The notes beneath the pieces are model-generated. The model was given only the letters and a program-made list of their open reading frames with translations. It was not told the origin of the DNA and did not search any database. Shown piece after piece: positions 1 to 9,299 of a DNA stretch of 64,000 nt. The position numbers and the translations under genes were made by a program. Origin of the DNA: Stenotrophomonas sp. ASS1 (GTDB lineage: Bacteria > Pseudomonadota > Gammaproteobacteria > Xanthomonadales > Xanthomonadaceae); NCBI RefSeq assembly GCF_004346925.1, contig NZ_CP031167.1, positions 640,001 to 704,000 on the forward strand. The letters run 5' to 3'. Every line of letters starts with the position of its first letter. Positions within the stretch are counted from its first letter, which is position 1.

Positions 1-1594
<1,594 letters not shown>

Positions 1595-1683
1595 GCGGTC
1601 TCCGTAGGCGCGGCCCTGCGCCCGACCCGTCACGGGAACATCCCGTTGCGGCAGCGGGCACAGACTGAAATGGAATACCGCCA

Positions 1684-1706
1684 ATTATAGCCGGAACCGG
1701 TTCCGG
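1684..1706 (-). promoter_or_regulatory. Putative ettA -10 box with adjoining perfect palindrome
   Basis: On the minus strand TATAAT occupies 1684-1689. It is followed upstream by the perfect 16-bp palindrome CCGGAACCGGTTCCGG at 1691-1706, which would lie in the -10/-35 spacer. No good -35 hexamer was found. A related half-copy, CCGGAAACGGTTC, sits at 1785-1797 nearer the divergent gene. The -10 call is by consensus only; the operator role is inferred. Confidence 0.5.
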
Positions 1707-1847
1707 GCCGCGCCCGGGCAGGGGCGCCGGGCTGGCCGCGGCCTGAATACCCGGTCACAGTCCTGTAGCGGGAAGCGTTTCCAGCCGGAAACGGTTCAGA
1801 TCGGGTGCGCAATATGGGCTCACCACCCACCCGAGCAGAGGTCTGAC

Positions 1848-2321
1848 ATGCGCATCAATCGAGTAATGGCCGGCGCCGTGGCCTCTGTGCTGGCGCTCGG
1901 CGCCGTGGCCCCGGCCTTCGCCGACAACGACCACCGCCGCGACCACGACCGCCGCGAGTGGCGCGAGGACCGCCGCGAATGGCGCCAGGACCGTCGTGAC
2001 TGGGAACGCGACCGCCGCGAGGCCCGGCGCGACTACCGCCAGGATCGCCGCGAGTGGCACCGCGACCATGACCGCTACTACCGCCCGGCACCGCCGCGTG
2101 TGGTGTACCGCCCGGCCTATGGCCCGGGATACGGCTGGAAGGTCGGCCATCGCTACCGCGACTACTACCGTGGCCCGGTCTATGTGGTGAACGACTACCC
2201 GCGCTATCACCTGCGTCGCCCGCCGTATGGCCACCACTGGATCCGCGATGACCGCGGCAACATGCTGCTGGTGGCCATCGCCACCGGTGTGATCGCCCAG
2301 TACGTGCTCAGCAGCCGCTGA
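1848..2321 (+). CDS. RcnB-family periplasmic protein
   Basis: A 157-residue exported protein. A signal peptide is visible at residues 1-25 with a likely cut after AFA. A highly charged middle follows, made of repeats of the type DRREWR (about residues 28-75). The C-terminal third, with PGYGWKVGHRYRDYY, HHWIRDDRGNMLLV and a final hydrophobic stretch, matches the RcnB/PF11776 pattern. E. coli RcnB takes part in nickel/cobalt homeostasis, but most members have no proven role, so metal handling is only a suggestion. The gene stands alone and ends in a hairpin. The Arg/Asp repeats could be a disordered linker or a polyanion/metal contact. Confidence 0.75.
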   Translation: MRINRVMAGAVASVLALGAVAPAFADNDHRRDHDRREWREDRREWRQDRRDWERDRREARRDYRQDRREWHRDHDRYYRPAPPRVVYRPAYGPGYGWKVGHRYRDYYRGPVYVVNDYPRYHLRRPPYGHHWIRDDRGNMLLVAIATGVIAQYVLSSR

Positions 2322-2334
2322 GTCCGCAGCCACC

Positions 2335-2357
2335 TCCACGCATGGCGTGGATCTACC
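2335..2357 (-). repeat. SMAG-type palindrome (ATCCACGC family)
   Basis: A short palindrome, TCCACGCATGGCGTGGA, ends in CTAC and so reads GTAG on the minus strand. The same family occurs at 5535-5557, 19258-19280 and 52831-52934. Confidence 0.8.
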
Positions 2358-2387
2358 GGTACGCCGGTACAGCGCACTCGAAACCAT

Positions 2388-2430
2388 ACGGGGCCGGATT
2401 CCTTCGGGGATGCCGGCCCCGTCCGTTTCG
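2388..2430 (+). terminator. Hairpin terminator after the RcnB-like gene
   Basis: A 10-bp stem ACGGGGCCGG / CCGGCCCCGT (2388-2397 and 2413-2422) is followed by a short T-rich tail (TCCGTTTC). The T-run is poor, so termination may be partial. It also separates this gene from glyA. Confidence 0.6.
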
Positions 2431-2454
2431 GCCCCGGCAGGCCCGGTGCGGGGC

Positions 2455-2460
2455 TACAAT
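2455..2460 (+). promoter_or_regulatory. Putative glyA -10 box
   Basis: TACAAT lies 47 bp before the glyA start, followed by a purine-rich leader and GGAG at 2497-2500 as ribosome-binding site. No convincing -35 box was seen. Confidence 0.5.
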
Positions 2461-2506
2461 CGGGGGCTGAGCCGTACCCCCTTTTCCCTGCCTGCTGGAG
2501 TACCCG

Positions 2507-3760
2507 ATGTTCCCGCGTGACGTCCGCATCGAATCCTACGATCCCGAACTGGCCAAGGCCATCGCCGCTGAAACCCAGCGCCAGGAAGACCACGTCGAGC
2601 TGATCGCCAGCGAGAACTACACCAGCCCGGCGGTGATGGAAGCGCAGGGCAGCCAGCTGACCAACAAGTACGCCGAAGGCTACCCGGGCAAGCGCTACTA
2701 CGGTGGCTGCGAATACGTGGACATCGCCGAGCAGCTGGCGATCGACCGCTTGAAGCAGCTGTTCGGCGCCGACTACGCCAACGTGCAGCCGCACAGCGGC
2801 TCGCAGGCCAACCAGGCCGTGTACTTCGCCCTGCTGCAGCCGGGTGACACCATCCTCGGCATGAGCCTGGCCCACGGCGGCCACCTCACCCACGGTGCCA
2901 AGGTCAACGCCTCGGGCAAGCTGTTCAACGCCGTGCAGTATGGTGTGAACGACCAGGGCCTGATCGATTACGACGAAGTCGAGCGCCTGGCCCTGGAGCA
3001 CAAGCCGAAGATGGTCGTGGCCGGCTTCTCGGCCTACTCGCAGGTGATCGACTGGGCGCGCTTCCGCGCCATCGCCGACAAGGTCGGTGCCTACCTGTTC
3101 GTCGACATGGCCCACGTCGCCGGCCTGGTTGCTGCTGGCGTCTATCCCAGCCCGCTGGAACACGCGCACGTGGTCACCTCGACCACCCACAAGACCCTGC
3201 GCGGCCCGCGTGGCGGCATCATCGTCGCCAAGGGCGCCGACGAAGACCTGGTCAAGAAGCTGCAGTCGATCGTGTTCCCGGGCATCCAGGGCGGTCCGCT
3301 GATGCACGTCATCGCCGGCAAGGCCGTGGCCTTCAAGGAAGCGCTGGAACCGGGCTTCAAGGCCTACCAGCAGCAGGTGGTGAAGAACGCCCAGGCGATG
3401 GCCAACACGCTGATCGCGCGCGGCTACAAGATCGTCTCCGGCGGCACCCAGAACCACCTGATGCTGGTCGACATGATCGGCAAGGACGTGTCCGGCAAGG
3501 ACGCGGAAGCCGCGCTGGGCAAGGCCCACATCACCGTCAACAAGAACTCGGTGCCGAACGATCCGCGTTCGCCGTTCGTGACCTCGGGCCTGCGCCTGGG
3601 CACCCCGGCGGTGACCACCCGTGGTTACGTCGAACAGGATTGCGTGGACCTGGCCAACTGGATCGCCGACGTGCTCGACGCACCGAACGATGACGCCGTC
3701 ATCGCCCGCGTGCGCGACGCCGTCAGCGCGCAGTGCCGCAAGTACCCGGTCTACGGCTGA
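2507..3760 (+). CDS. glyA: Serine hydroxymethyltransferase
   Basis: This PLP enzyme interconverts serine plus tetrahydrofolate and glycine plus 5,10-methylene-THF, the main one-carbon source of the cell. At 417 residues it has full family length. The PLP lysine is Lys229 in [12 protein letters not shown], the same number as in E. coli. N-terminal motifs ELIASENY and [13 protein letters not shown] are intact. ATG with GGAG six bases upstream is a clear start. The product methylene-THF feeds metF (45.1 kb) and the methionine cycle genes later in the window. It is cytosolic and followed by two palindromic repeats. Confidence 0.98.
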   Translation: MFPRDVRIESYDPELAKAIAAETQRQEDHVELIASENYTSPAVMEAQGSQLTNKYAEGYPGKRYYGGCEYVDIAEQLAIDRLKQLFGADYANVQPHSGSQANQAVYFALLQPGDTILGMSLAHGGHLTHGAKVNASGKLFNAVQYGVNDQGLIDYDEVERLALEHKPKMVVAGFSAYSQVIDWARFRAIADKVGAYLFVDMAHVAGLVAAGVYPSPLEHAHVVTSTTHKTLRGPRGGIIVAKGADEDLVKKLQSIVFPGIQGGPLMHVIAGKAVAFKEALEPGFKAYQQQVVKNAQAMANTLIARGYKIVSGGTQNHLMLVDMIGKDVSGKDAEAALGKAHITVNKNSVPNDPRSPFVTSGLRLGTPAVTTRGYVEQDCVDLANWIADVLDAPNDDAVIARVRDAVSAQCRKYPVYG

Positions 3761-3767
3761 TCGCAGC

Positions 3768-3867
3768 AGGGGTCGGATCCCTTCCCGCCGGGAAGGGCTC
3801 CGACCCCGAAGCCCGGATCGAAGCAGGGGTCGGATCCCTTCCCGCAGGGAAGGGCTCTGACCCCGGT
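3768..3867 (+). repeat. Two direct copies of a GGGTCGGATCC palindrome
   Basis: Two near-identical hairpins (about 3770-3810 and 3826-3867) have the form GGGGTCGGATCCCTTCCC, a short loop, then GGGAAGGGCTC(C/T)GACCCC. They fill the space after glyA and could end or stabilise its mRNA. The same arms recur inside coding sequences at 20907-20945 and 44586-44618. Confidence 0.85.
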
Positions 3868-3883
3868 ATCGGAGCAACCGCGC

Positions 3884-4303
3884 ATGGATGAGCGCCACCT
3901 CAAGTACCTCTACGCCGCGCTGGCGGTGCTGTTCGGCCTGCCCAGCCTGGCGATGGGCGGCGCGGCGGCGACGATGCTGTTGCTGATGGGGCTGGGCCAG
4001 TTTGGTCATGGCACGCTGGTCTCGGTAACGGTGATGCCGCTGTGGGGCCTGGCCGGCATTGCCGGCTGCCTGGCCTGGTTGTGGCTGAGCGCGGGTTTTC
4101 TGTTGCAGGGGCGTGCCGGGCTGCACGTGCACCGCCTCTGGTGGTGGATGCTGCTGGCGGGCGGTCTCGCCGCCTTGCCCCCGCTGGGGCTGGCGCTGTG
4201 GTGGGGCATCGCCGTGCACGGCGAAGGCCTCGGCTTGTTGCTGCTGGGCCCGTCGATGCTGGTGCCGGCTGCGATGCTGGTGTGGATCAAACGCTGCGGA
4301 TGA
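3884..4303 (+). CDS. Small integral membrane protein, tandem paralogue 1
   Basis: A 139-residue hydrophobic protein of unknown function. About four membrane segments are visible (near residues 8-32, 44-70, 81-105, 112-132). It starts MDERHLKYLYAALAVLFG. It is clearly related to the next gene: both begin MDER, share a GLP...GG motif near residue 20 and an AGI-(A/I)G-(C/L)L-(A/S)WLWLS segment. There is no catalytic motif, Cys pair or signal for secretion. It was probably made by local duplication. A structural or accessory envelope role is possible but cannot be assigned. Confidence 0.75.
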   Translation: MDERHLKYLYAALAVLFGLPSLAMGGAAATMLLLMGLGQFGHGTLVSVTVMPLWGLAGIAGCLAWLWLSAGFLLQGRAGLHVHRLWWWMLLAGGLAALPPLGLALWWGIAVHGEGLGLLLLGPSMLVPAAMLVWIKRCG

Positions 4304-4330
4304 TGCGGCCCAGGGAAGGAAACCGAACGC

Positions 4331-4780
4331 ATGGATGAGCGTCTGCACAAACGCTGGATGGCCATTGCCGGCCTATTGGTGGGCCTGCCCACGGTGGCCG
4401 CCGGAGGCACGGGTGCCGTGCTGGGTCTGATGGTCGTATGGGATGGCAAGTACCTGACCGGTGACGAGTACAGGATCCTGCTGCTGTGGTCGTCGGCCGG
4501 GATCATCGGCCTGCTGTCGTGGTTGTGGCTGAGCGGCCTGTTCCTGTGGCGCGGTGTTACCGGCCTGCGCCAATCGCCGGTTGTCGCCTGGATAGGCCTG
4601 GCGCTGGGAAGCCTGGCCGCGCTGGGCGTGGTCGCCGCCACGCTGTACTTCACCTTCAAGCGCGGGGAGATCTCGACCCTGGCCTTCTTCGGGTTCGGCC
4701 CGCCGCTGTTGGTGATGGCAGGGCATCTGGCGTGGCTGCGTTGGGCGCGCGCGGCCTCGGCGCCGCCGGCACCCGGTTGA
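4331..4780 (+). CDS. Small integral membrane protein, tandem paralogue 2
   Basis: A 149-residue paralogue of the preceding gene, 27 bp downstream and probably in the same transcript. It shows about four hydrophobic segments, the MDERLHKRW start, GLPTVAAGG and a SWLWLSGLFLW motif equivalent to the AWLWLSAGFLL of its neighbour. Two tandem copies that have diverged but kept their topology suggest either a heteromeric membrane pair or subfunctionalised duplicates. No known family was recognised. Confidence 0.75.
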   Translation: MDERLHKRWMAIAGLLVGLPTVAAGGTGAVLGLMVVWDGKYLTGDEYRILLLWSSAGIIGLLSWLWLSGLFLWRGVTGLRQSPVVAWIGLALGSLAALGVVAATLYFTFKRGEISTLAFFGFGPPLLVMAGHLAWLRWARAASAPPAPG

Positions 4781-4865
4781 ACGCGCAGCGCTGACCGCGC
4801 TGGCGGTTCTGTTCGGCCGAAATGCAGGCACTTCCGCGCAGACAGCATTTGCTGCGGGGCCCTTT

Positions 4866-4918
4866 CTCAGGTACCTTTGCGACGCTGCCATGACCGTGGC
4901 AATAGGTACTTTCCTGAG
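4866..4918 (+). promoter_or_regulatory. Nested hairpin in the nrdR leader
   Basis: The outer stem is CTCAGG (4866-4871) with CCTGAG (4913-4918). It is continued by GTACC (4871-4875) with GGTAC (4905-4909) across a TTT bulge, and an inner stem TGCCA (4886-4890) pairs with TGGCA (4897-4901). The structure ends 11 bases before the nrdR start codon. It could be an RNA leader controlling NrdR translation or a DNA operator. No known riboswitch class was recognised. Confidence 0.45.
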
Positions 4919-4929
4919 CCAGGCGTTCC

Positions 4930-5451
4930 ATGCACTGCCCCTTCTGCCAACATGCCGATACCCGGGTCATCGACTCGCGCGTCTCCGAAGACGGCGCGAC
5001 GATCCGTCGTCGGCGTGAATGCGAAGCCTGTGGCGAGCGCTTCAGCACCATGGAAACGGTGGAGTTGAAACTGCCCGCCATCGTCAAGAGCGATGGCACT
5101 CGTGAAGCATTCGACCAGCGCAAGGTCCGCGCTGGCTTCGACCGCGCGCTGCAGAAGCGTGCGGTGGCCGAAGACAAGATCGAAGCGGCGGTACGCGCCG
5201 TGGTCCATCAGCTGCGCATCAGCGGCGAGCGCGAAGTGCCCTCGATCAAGGTCGGCGAGTTCGTCATGAATGAACTGCGCAAGCTCGATCATGTCGGCTA
5301 TGTGCGCTTCGCTTCGGTCTACCGCAGCTTCGAGGACGTGGCCGATTTCCGAGAGGAGATCGAGAAGCTGGAGCGTGATCTGCCCTCCAGTACCGAACAG
5401 CTGCAGCTGCTGGGCGACGTGATCGCCCTGACCAAGAAGAAGAAGGGCTGA
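4930..5451 (+). CDS. nrdR: Transcriptional repressor NrdR
   Basis: A nucleotide-sensing repressor of ribonucleotide reductase genes. The N-terminal zinc ribbon is complete: CPFC at residues 3-6 and CEAC at 31-34, separated by the conserved [13 protein letters not shown] region. The ATP-cone follows ([19 protein letters not shown], about residues 46-136). At 173 residues it is slightly longer than the common 150-160, with a Lys-rich tail. It sits between glyA and ribD, the usual gammaproteobacterial neighbourhood. Its DNA-binding targets, NrdR boxes near nrd genes, are not in this window. Confidence 0.96.
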   Translation: MHCPFCQHADTRVIDSRVSEDGATIRRRRECEACGERFSTMETVELKLPAIVKSDGTREAFDQRKVRAGFDRALQKRAVAEDKIEAAVRAVVHQLRISGEREVPSIKVGEFVMNELRKLDHVGYVRFASVYRSFEDVADFREEIEKLERDLPSSTEQLQLLGDVIALTKKKKG

Positions 5452-5459
5452 CCGCCCCG

Positions 5460-5557
5460 GTAGATGCCAACCTTGGTTGGCACAGATATCTGCTTCGGTG
5501 GGTGCCAACCTTGGTTGGCACAGTGGCGCCCCTCCACGCATGGCGTGGATCTACACC
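5460..5557 (+). repeat. Cluster of three SMAG palindromes between nrdR and ribD
   Basis: Two copies of the GCCAACCTTGGTTGGC palindrome (5460-5482, led by GTAG; 5499-5522, led by GTGG) are followed by one ATCCACGC-type copy ending in CTAC (5535-5557). They fill nearly the whole 130-bp spacer, so the ribD promoter or read-through must coexist with them. Confidence 0.85.
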
Positions 5558-5583
5558 GGCACCGGCGGCGTTACCATGGCCGC

Positions 5584-6669
5584 ATGACCAACCCGTTCTC
5601 CGTCCTTGACCACCTGCACATGGCCAACGCACTGCGCCTGGCCGAGCGTGCCGCCTACACCACCCGCCCCAACCCGATGGTCGGCTGCGTGATCGCCCAC
5701 GGCGAACGCGTGGTCGGGCAGGGCTGGCACCAGCGTGCCGGTGGACCGCACGCCGAAGTGTTCGCGCTGCGCGAGGCAGGAAGCGAGGCGCGCGGTGCCA
5801 CCGCCTACGTCACCCTGGAGCCTTGTGCGCACTACGGGCGCACACCGCCGTGTGCGCTGGCCTTGATCGAAGCGGGTGTGTCGCGCGTCGTTGCCGCGAT
5901 GCGCGATCCGTTCCCGAAGGTCGATGGGGGTGGCTTCGATCTGCTGCGCAATGCCGGCATCGAAGTCGCTGAAGGGCTGATGGCGACGCAGGCACGTGAG
6001 CTCAACAAGGGCTTCCTGTCGCGTGTGGAGCGCAACCGGCCGTGGCTGCGGGTGAAGCTGGCGGTCAGCCTCGACGGTCGCACCGCGATGGCCGATGGTA
6101 GCTCCAAGTGGATCACCGGCCCGGCCGCGCGCGAAGACGTGCAGCACTGGCGCGCGCGCGCAGGTGCGATCCTGACCGGCGCCGAAACCGTGCTGGCCGA
6201 CGATCCGATGCTGACCGTGCGCCTGGCGGACACCGAAGTGATGCCGCCACTGCGCGTGGTGCTCGATTCGCGCCTGCGTTCGCTCGAATGCAGCCGCGTG
6301 CGCGAGGGCGGGGCACCGACGCTGTACCTGCACGATGCTGCAGTGAGTGCACCGGATGCGGCCGATGCCGAATTCGCCAGCGTGCCCAGTGTTGACGGCC
6401 GTCTCGATCTTGGCGCGGTGTTGGCACTGCTGGCCGAACGCGGCATCAACGAGGTGCATACCGAAGCCGGCGCGACGCTGGCCGGTGCCTTGCTGCACGG
6501 CGGCTGGGTGGACGAACTGCTGCTGTATCAGGCGCCCACGCTGCTGGGCGATACCGGTCGCCCGCTGCTGGCTGGCCTCGGCATCGATGCCATGGACCAG
6601 CAGCGCCGCCTGCGCGTGGTTGACCAGCGTCAGGTCGGTGAGGACATCAGGCTGCTGCTGCGCCCGTGA
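5584..6669 (+). CDS. ribD: Bifunctional riboflavin deaminase/reductase RibD
   Basis: It catalyses the second and third steps of riboflavin synthesis: deamination of the pyrimidine from GTP cyclohydrolase II, then NADPH reduction of the ribosyl side chain. The N-terminal deaminase zinc site is intact: HAE at residues 56-58 and PCAHYGRTPPC with Cys81 and Cys90. The reductase half follows from about residue 150 (VKLAVSLDGRTAM, GAETVLADDP). It is 361 residues, the normal length. ATG at 5584 was chosen because upstream codons read through SMAG repeats. It is separated from the FMN-controlled rib genes by three unrelated genes. Confidence 0.96.
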   Translation: MTNPFSVLDHLHMANALRLAERAAYTTRPNPMVGCVIAHGERVVGQGWHQRAGGPHAEVFALREAGSEARGATAYVTLEPCAHYGRTPPCALALIEAGVSRVVAAMRDPFPKVDGGGFDLLRNAGIEVAEGLMATQARELNKGFLSRVERNRPWLRVKLAVSLDGRTAMADGSSKWITGPAAREDVQHWRARAGAILTGAETVLADDPMLTVRLADTEVMPPLRVVLDSRLRSLECSRVREGGAPTLYLHDAAVSAPDAADAEFASVPSVDGRLDLGAVLALLAERGINEVHTEAGATLAGALLHGGWVDELLLYQAPTLLGDTGRPLLAGLGIDAMDQQRRLRVVDQRQVGEDIRLLLRP

Positions 6670-6704
6670 GGGAATGACGCGAAGCAGGGGCGATGCCCTT
6701 GTCG

Positions 6705-7100
6705 TCAGGCTTCCTCGTCGTCTTCTTCGCCGACGGGGCACTGGCCCTTCCACTGCTGCTTCCACAGCCCATGCAGGTTGCGGCAGTACGCGCCCAGTGC
6801 CTCGCCCGGCAGTTTCCTCGCCTTCAATCGCAGCTGGTGACGGGTAAAACCGTCGTCGTACTCATGCGGCAATACCAGCACTGCGCACTGATCGTGATAC
6901 ATCAGGAACGCGTGGCAGTCGTCGTCTTCGCTCATCCACGCATCCAGCTGCCTGTCGCTCAGCAGGGTTGACTCGAAGGCAACCGCTGGGATGACCGAGA
7001 AGGTCGTAATCCTGGACTTGGGAGCTTTGGCTTGCCCGCACGCCACAAGCGCCAGCAGCGTCAGCAACATGACCATGGTCGACGTCGTGCGGTGTTTCAT
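6705..7100 (-). CDS. Small lipoprotein, uncharacterised
   Basis: A 131-residue putative lipoprotein. A signal sequence MKHRTTSTMVMLLTLLALVAC ends in a lipobox with Cys21. The mature part has no recognised domain. It contains three further cysteines and a strongly acidic tail, GEEDDEEA. ATG at 7100 was preferred over an upstream in-frame ATG because it puts the positive residues directly before the hydrophobic core. The gene is convergent with ribD, with only 35 bp between the stop codons. Confidence 0.65.
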   Translation of the reverse strand: MKHRTTSTMVMLLTLLALVACGQAKAPKSRITTFSVIPAVAFESTLLSDRQLDAWMSEDDDCHAFLMYHDQCAVLVLPHEYDDGFTRHQLRLKARKLPGEALGAYCRNLHGLWKQQWKGQCPVGEEDDEEA

Positions 7101-7202
7101 GCGGTTGCCCCGATGGAAGAGGGCAACAGCATTGACCATGCAGGCCACGCAGGGCCATGCAACGGTTCTGAAAGTGCGGCCGCCCTCGTCGTCGGCGACA
7201 AT

Positions 7203-7227
7203 GAGCCGAGCGTGGGCTCGGCTCTAC
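7203..7227 (+). repeat. GAGCCGAGC-family palindrome
   Basis: GAGCCGAGC and GCTCGGCTC arms meet around a short centre and end in CTAC. Related copies are at 13349-13373 and 13409-13436. It lies just past the stop codon of the next leftward gene. Confidence 0.75.
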
Positions 7228-7234
7228 ACGAGGC

Positions 7235-8119
7235 TCACGCGCACTCGTCGGTCCACATCATCTCGGCGATCGGGCGCAGTGCCTTGCACTCCTGCGTCAT
7301 CTCATCGGCCGACTGCACCTGTGCCTTGGCCTTCAGCTCCTCGGCCATGGCGTCCACGCCGCTGATCTGGTCCGGTGCGACCTTCGCCACGCAGGCACGA
7401 TGCTGCTGCAGCAACAGGTCGCAGCCCGGTACGCCGGTCACCTTCGGCGCGTTGGCCGCCTGCGCGTCCTGCATCCAGTCCTCGAACGGTGCCAGCGCAC
7501 CGGCCACGGTGCCCACCAGGTCATCGAAGTTGCCGCTGTACCAGTAGCCGTTGTCCTTGGCCGGGTACAGGGTGAAGGTGCCGATGACCGGCACGCGCGC
7601 GCCACTCTGCAGCGCCTGGGTGTAGGCATCGGTGAACTGCTTGCGCGAGGCCGGGCTGGCATCGGATGCGAGGCTGGCGGCGAACAGCGGGCGCACCTTG
7701 CCCAGGTCGGGCAGCTGGCAGCTGAAGGTGATCCGCGCCAGCTTCTGGTCTTCAACGTATTCGTTGTCTTCGATCACGCTCTTGGTCGCGCGGCACTTCG
7801 AATCACGCAGCGCCTTGGCATACAGCGCTTCGGTGGCCGCAGCGTCGACCTTGGCGCCGGTGCTGGCGAGGACGGTCTGCCAGGGTTCGGCCAGCGCCTT
7901 GGCCAGCGCACCCGGGTTCGGGGTCACGGCGTCCTGGCCTTCGAATGCCGGTTTCAGTGCGTCGTTGAGCGTGCGCGTGGCGGCCGCGTCGTCTTCCAGC
8001 AGGGTGCGTGCATACAGGTCGAACGCCTGTTCGGGCGACAGCGTGGCCGGGGCGGCCGTGGCGATCAGCGGGGCGCACAGCAGCATGCTGGCCAGCAGAG
8101 TACGGGTGGGGGTCTTCAT
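7235..8119 (-). CDS. Exported protein of unknown function
   Basis: A 294-residue protein with a clear signal peptide (MKTPTRTLLASMLLCAPLIATAA, cut near residue 22). No recognised domain is visible in the mature part. It has several scattered cysteines (including CRATKS, FSCQLP, CDLLLQQHRAC and the C-terminal DECA) that could form disulfides in the periplasm. A YLYP/YWYSGNFDDL-like stretch sits past the middle. The start is supported by the classic signal peptide. It could have its own promoter, since it is separated from the Ax21-like gene by a terminator. Confidence 0.7.
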   Translation of the reverse strand: MKTPTRTLLASMLLCAPLIATAAPATLSPEQAFDLYARTLLEDDAAATRTLNDALKPAFEGQDAVTPNPGALAKALAEPWQTVLASTGAKVDAAATEALYAKALRDSKCRATKSVIEDNEYVEDQKLARITFSCQLPDLGKVRPLFAASLASDASPASRKQFTDAYTQALQSGARVPVIGTFTLYPAKDNGYWYSGNFDDLVGTVAGALAPFEDWMQDAQAANAPKVTGVPGCDLLLQQHRACVAKVAPDQISGVDAMAEELKAKAQVQSADEMTQECKALRPIAEMMWTDECA

Positions 8120-8213
8120 GACGGTGTTTTCCTGTTCCAGAGGCGCGCAAGCCTAGCGCATCTGCGTGGACTTTCGATGGCGCGATGGGGGCATGAGGTC
8201 GTGTATGCCGGCC

Positions 8214-8246
8214 AAAAAAACGGGCCCCTTGCGGGGCCCGTTCGAT
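8214..8246 (-). terminator. Rho-independent terminator of the Ax21-like gene
   Basis: On the minus strand a stem AACGGGCCCC / GGGGCCCGTT with loop GCAA is followed by a run of seven T. It lies 26 bp after the stop of the outer-membrane protein gene and is one of the strongest terminators in the window. Confidence 0.9.
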
Positions 8247-8271
8247 CGCACGACGAGGAGCGATCGCTGGA

Positions 8272-8892
8272 TCAGAAGCTGGCGCGGACGCCGGCCGAGT
8301 ACTGGGTGACGTCGCGGTAGCCGGAAATCTCGCCCACCAGACCCCAGGTCCTGGTGAAGTTGATCTGGCCACCGATGGTGCCGACCCAGGTGCCCTTGTA
8401 GTTGTTGCCGCCGTCCATGTAACCGGCCTTGGCCCAGGCTTCGGTCATGCGCGACGGCTTGCCGCGGATGCCCATGGTGGCGCGGGCCAGGTTGGTATGG
8501 TCCTTGTAGCGGTCGCTGTAGCCGTCATAACGATCGGTCAGCTCGGCGTTCTGGCGCACCCAGGCGATGTCGGCGGTGAAGTCGACGCGGTCGGTCCACG
8601 GCATGTGGTAGCCGATGCCCAGCTCCGGCTGATTCAGTTCAACCTTCAGCGAACCGTCGCTGTAGTGATAGGTCTTGCTGGTGCGCGACCAGCCACCGAA
8701 CACGTAGACCTGTTCGGCGATGGCCACGGAGCCACGCAGGTAGCCGCCGTCGACCTTCGGGTCGTCCAGTGCGTTGTCGTCAACCTTGACCTGCGTCCAA
8801 CCGCCTTCAACGTAGGTGTAGCTCAGGGCGGCGGCCGAAGCCGAGAGCGGGGCGGCGGCCAGCAGGGCGGCCACGATCAGCATCTTGCGCAT
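8272..8892 (-). CDS. Ax21-like outer-membrane beta-barrel protein
   Basis: A 206-residue protein with signal peptide MRKMLIVAALLAAAPLSASAA. The mature part has alternating aromatic/polar strands (LSYTYVEGGW, GGYLRGSVAI, VYVFGGWSR) and ends in a terminal Phe (YSAGVRASF), the hallmark of BAM-assembled barrels. The LSYTYVEGG opening resembles the Ax21 family of Xanthomonas and Stenotrophomonas. Ax21 was once proposed as a secreted signal, a claim later withdrawn; here it is simply an outer-membrane barrel of unknown function. ATG at 8892 was selected for the signal peptide. It has its own terminator, and an AT-rich upstream stretch (8970-9000) may hold the promoter. Confidence 0.8.
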   Translation of the reverse strand: MRKMLIVAALLAAAPLSASAAALSYTYVEGGWTQVKVDDNALDDPKVDGGYLRGSVAIAEQVYVFGGWSRTSKTYHYSDGSLKVELNQPELGIGYHMPWTDRVDFTADIAWVRQNAELTDRYDGYSDRYKDHTNLARATMGIRGKPSRMTEAWAKAGYMDGGNNYKGTWVGTIGGQINFTRTWGLVGEISGYRDVTQYSAGVRASF

Positions 8893-9082
8893 GGGAATTC
8901 CTGTGAATTTCAGTCCTTTGGCGGGCATGCCCAGCGGGCTGCCCGTGGCGACCTCATGTCGTCCGGGGCAGAATTTTAATGAAAGTTTTACAAATTGCGA
9001 GCGACGGCCGTCACAGCTGTGGCATCCGACCCCGTTCAGCACGGGCTGGTACACTAGCCACGCCGGTTCGCCGGTACACAAA

Positions 9083-9222
9083 CGTCTTCAGGGCGGGGTG
9101 CAATTCCCCACCGGCGGTAGGTGCGCAAGCACGAGCCCGCGAGCGCCCCGGCCCACGGCCGGGGGTCAGCAGATCCGGTCCAATGCCGGAGCCGACGGTC
9201 ATAGTCCGGATGAAAGAAGACG
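9083..9222 (+). ncRNA. FMN riboswitch (RFN element)
   Basis: The conserved RFN core is present: CTTCAGGGCGGGGTGCAATT at the 5' side, then CCCCACCGGCGGTA, AGCCCGCGAGCG, GGTCAGCAGATCCGGT, and the closing AGCCGACGGTCATAGTCCG followed by GATGAAAGAAG. It binds FMN and lowers expression of the downstream ribE-ribB-ribH genes. The 80 bases between the aptamer and the ribE start contain a short hairpin around AGGGCTCATGCCCT and a G-poor T-rich segment. Control could therefore be by termination or by masking GGAGA at 9288-9292; the sequence alone does not decide. Confidence 0.95.
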
Positions 9223-9299
9223 GTGCCACAGGGCTCATGCCCTGCGTGCGCCTGTTTGCCTTGCGGCGTTTTTCGCTCACTTTTCGCGGAGAACGTTAC

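Noticed and set aside
3768..3867. Possible attachment site or IS ends after glyA
   Set aside because: Only short hairpin repeats; no transposase or integrase and no target duplication.
8979..9299. N-terminal extension of riboflavin synthase from an ATG at 8979
   Set aside because: It would translate the FMN riboswitch; the TTG at 9300 gives the conserved N-terminus with a good ribosome-binding site.
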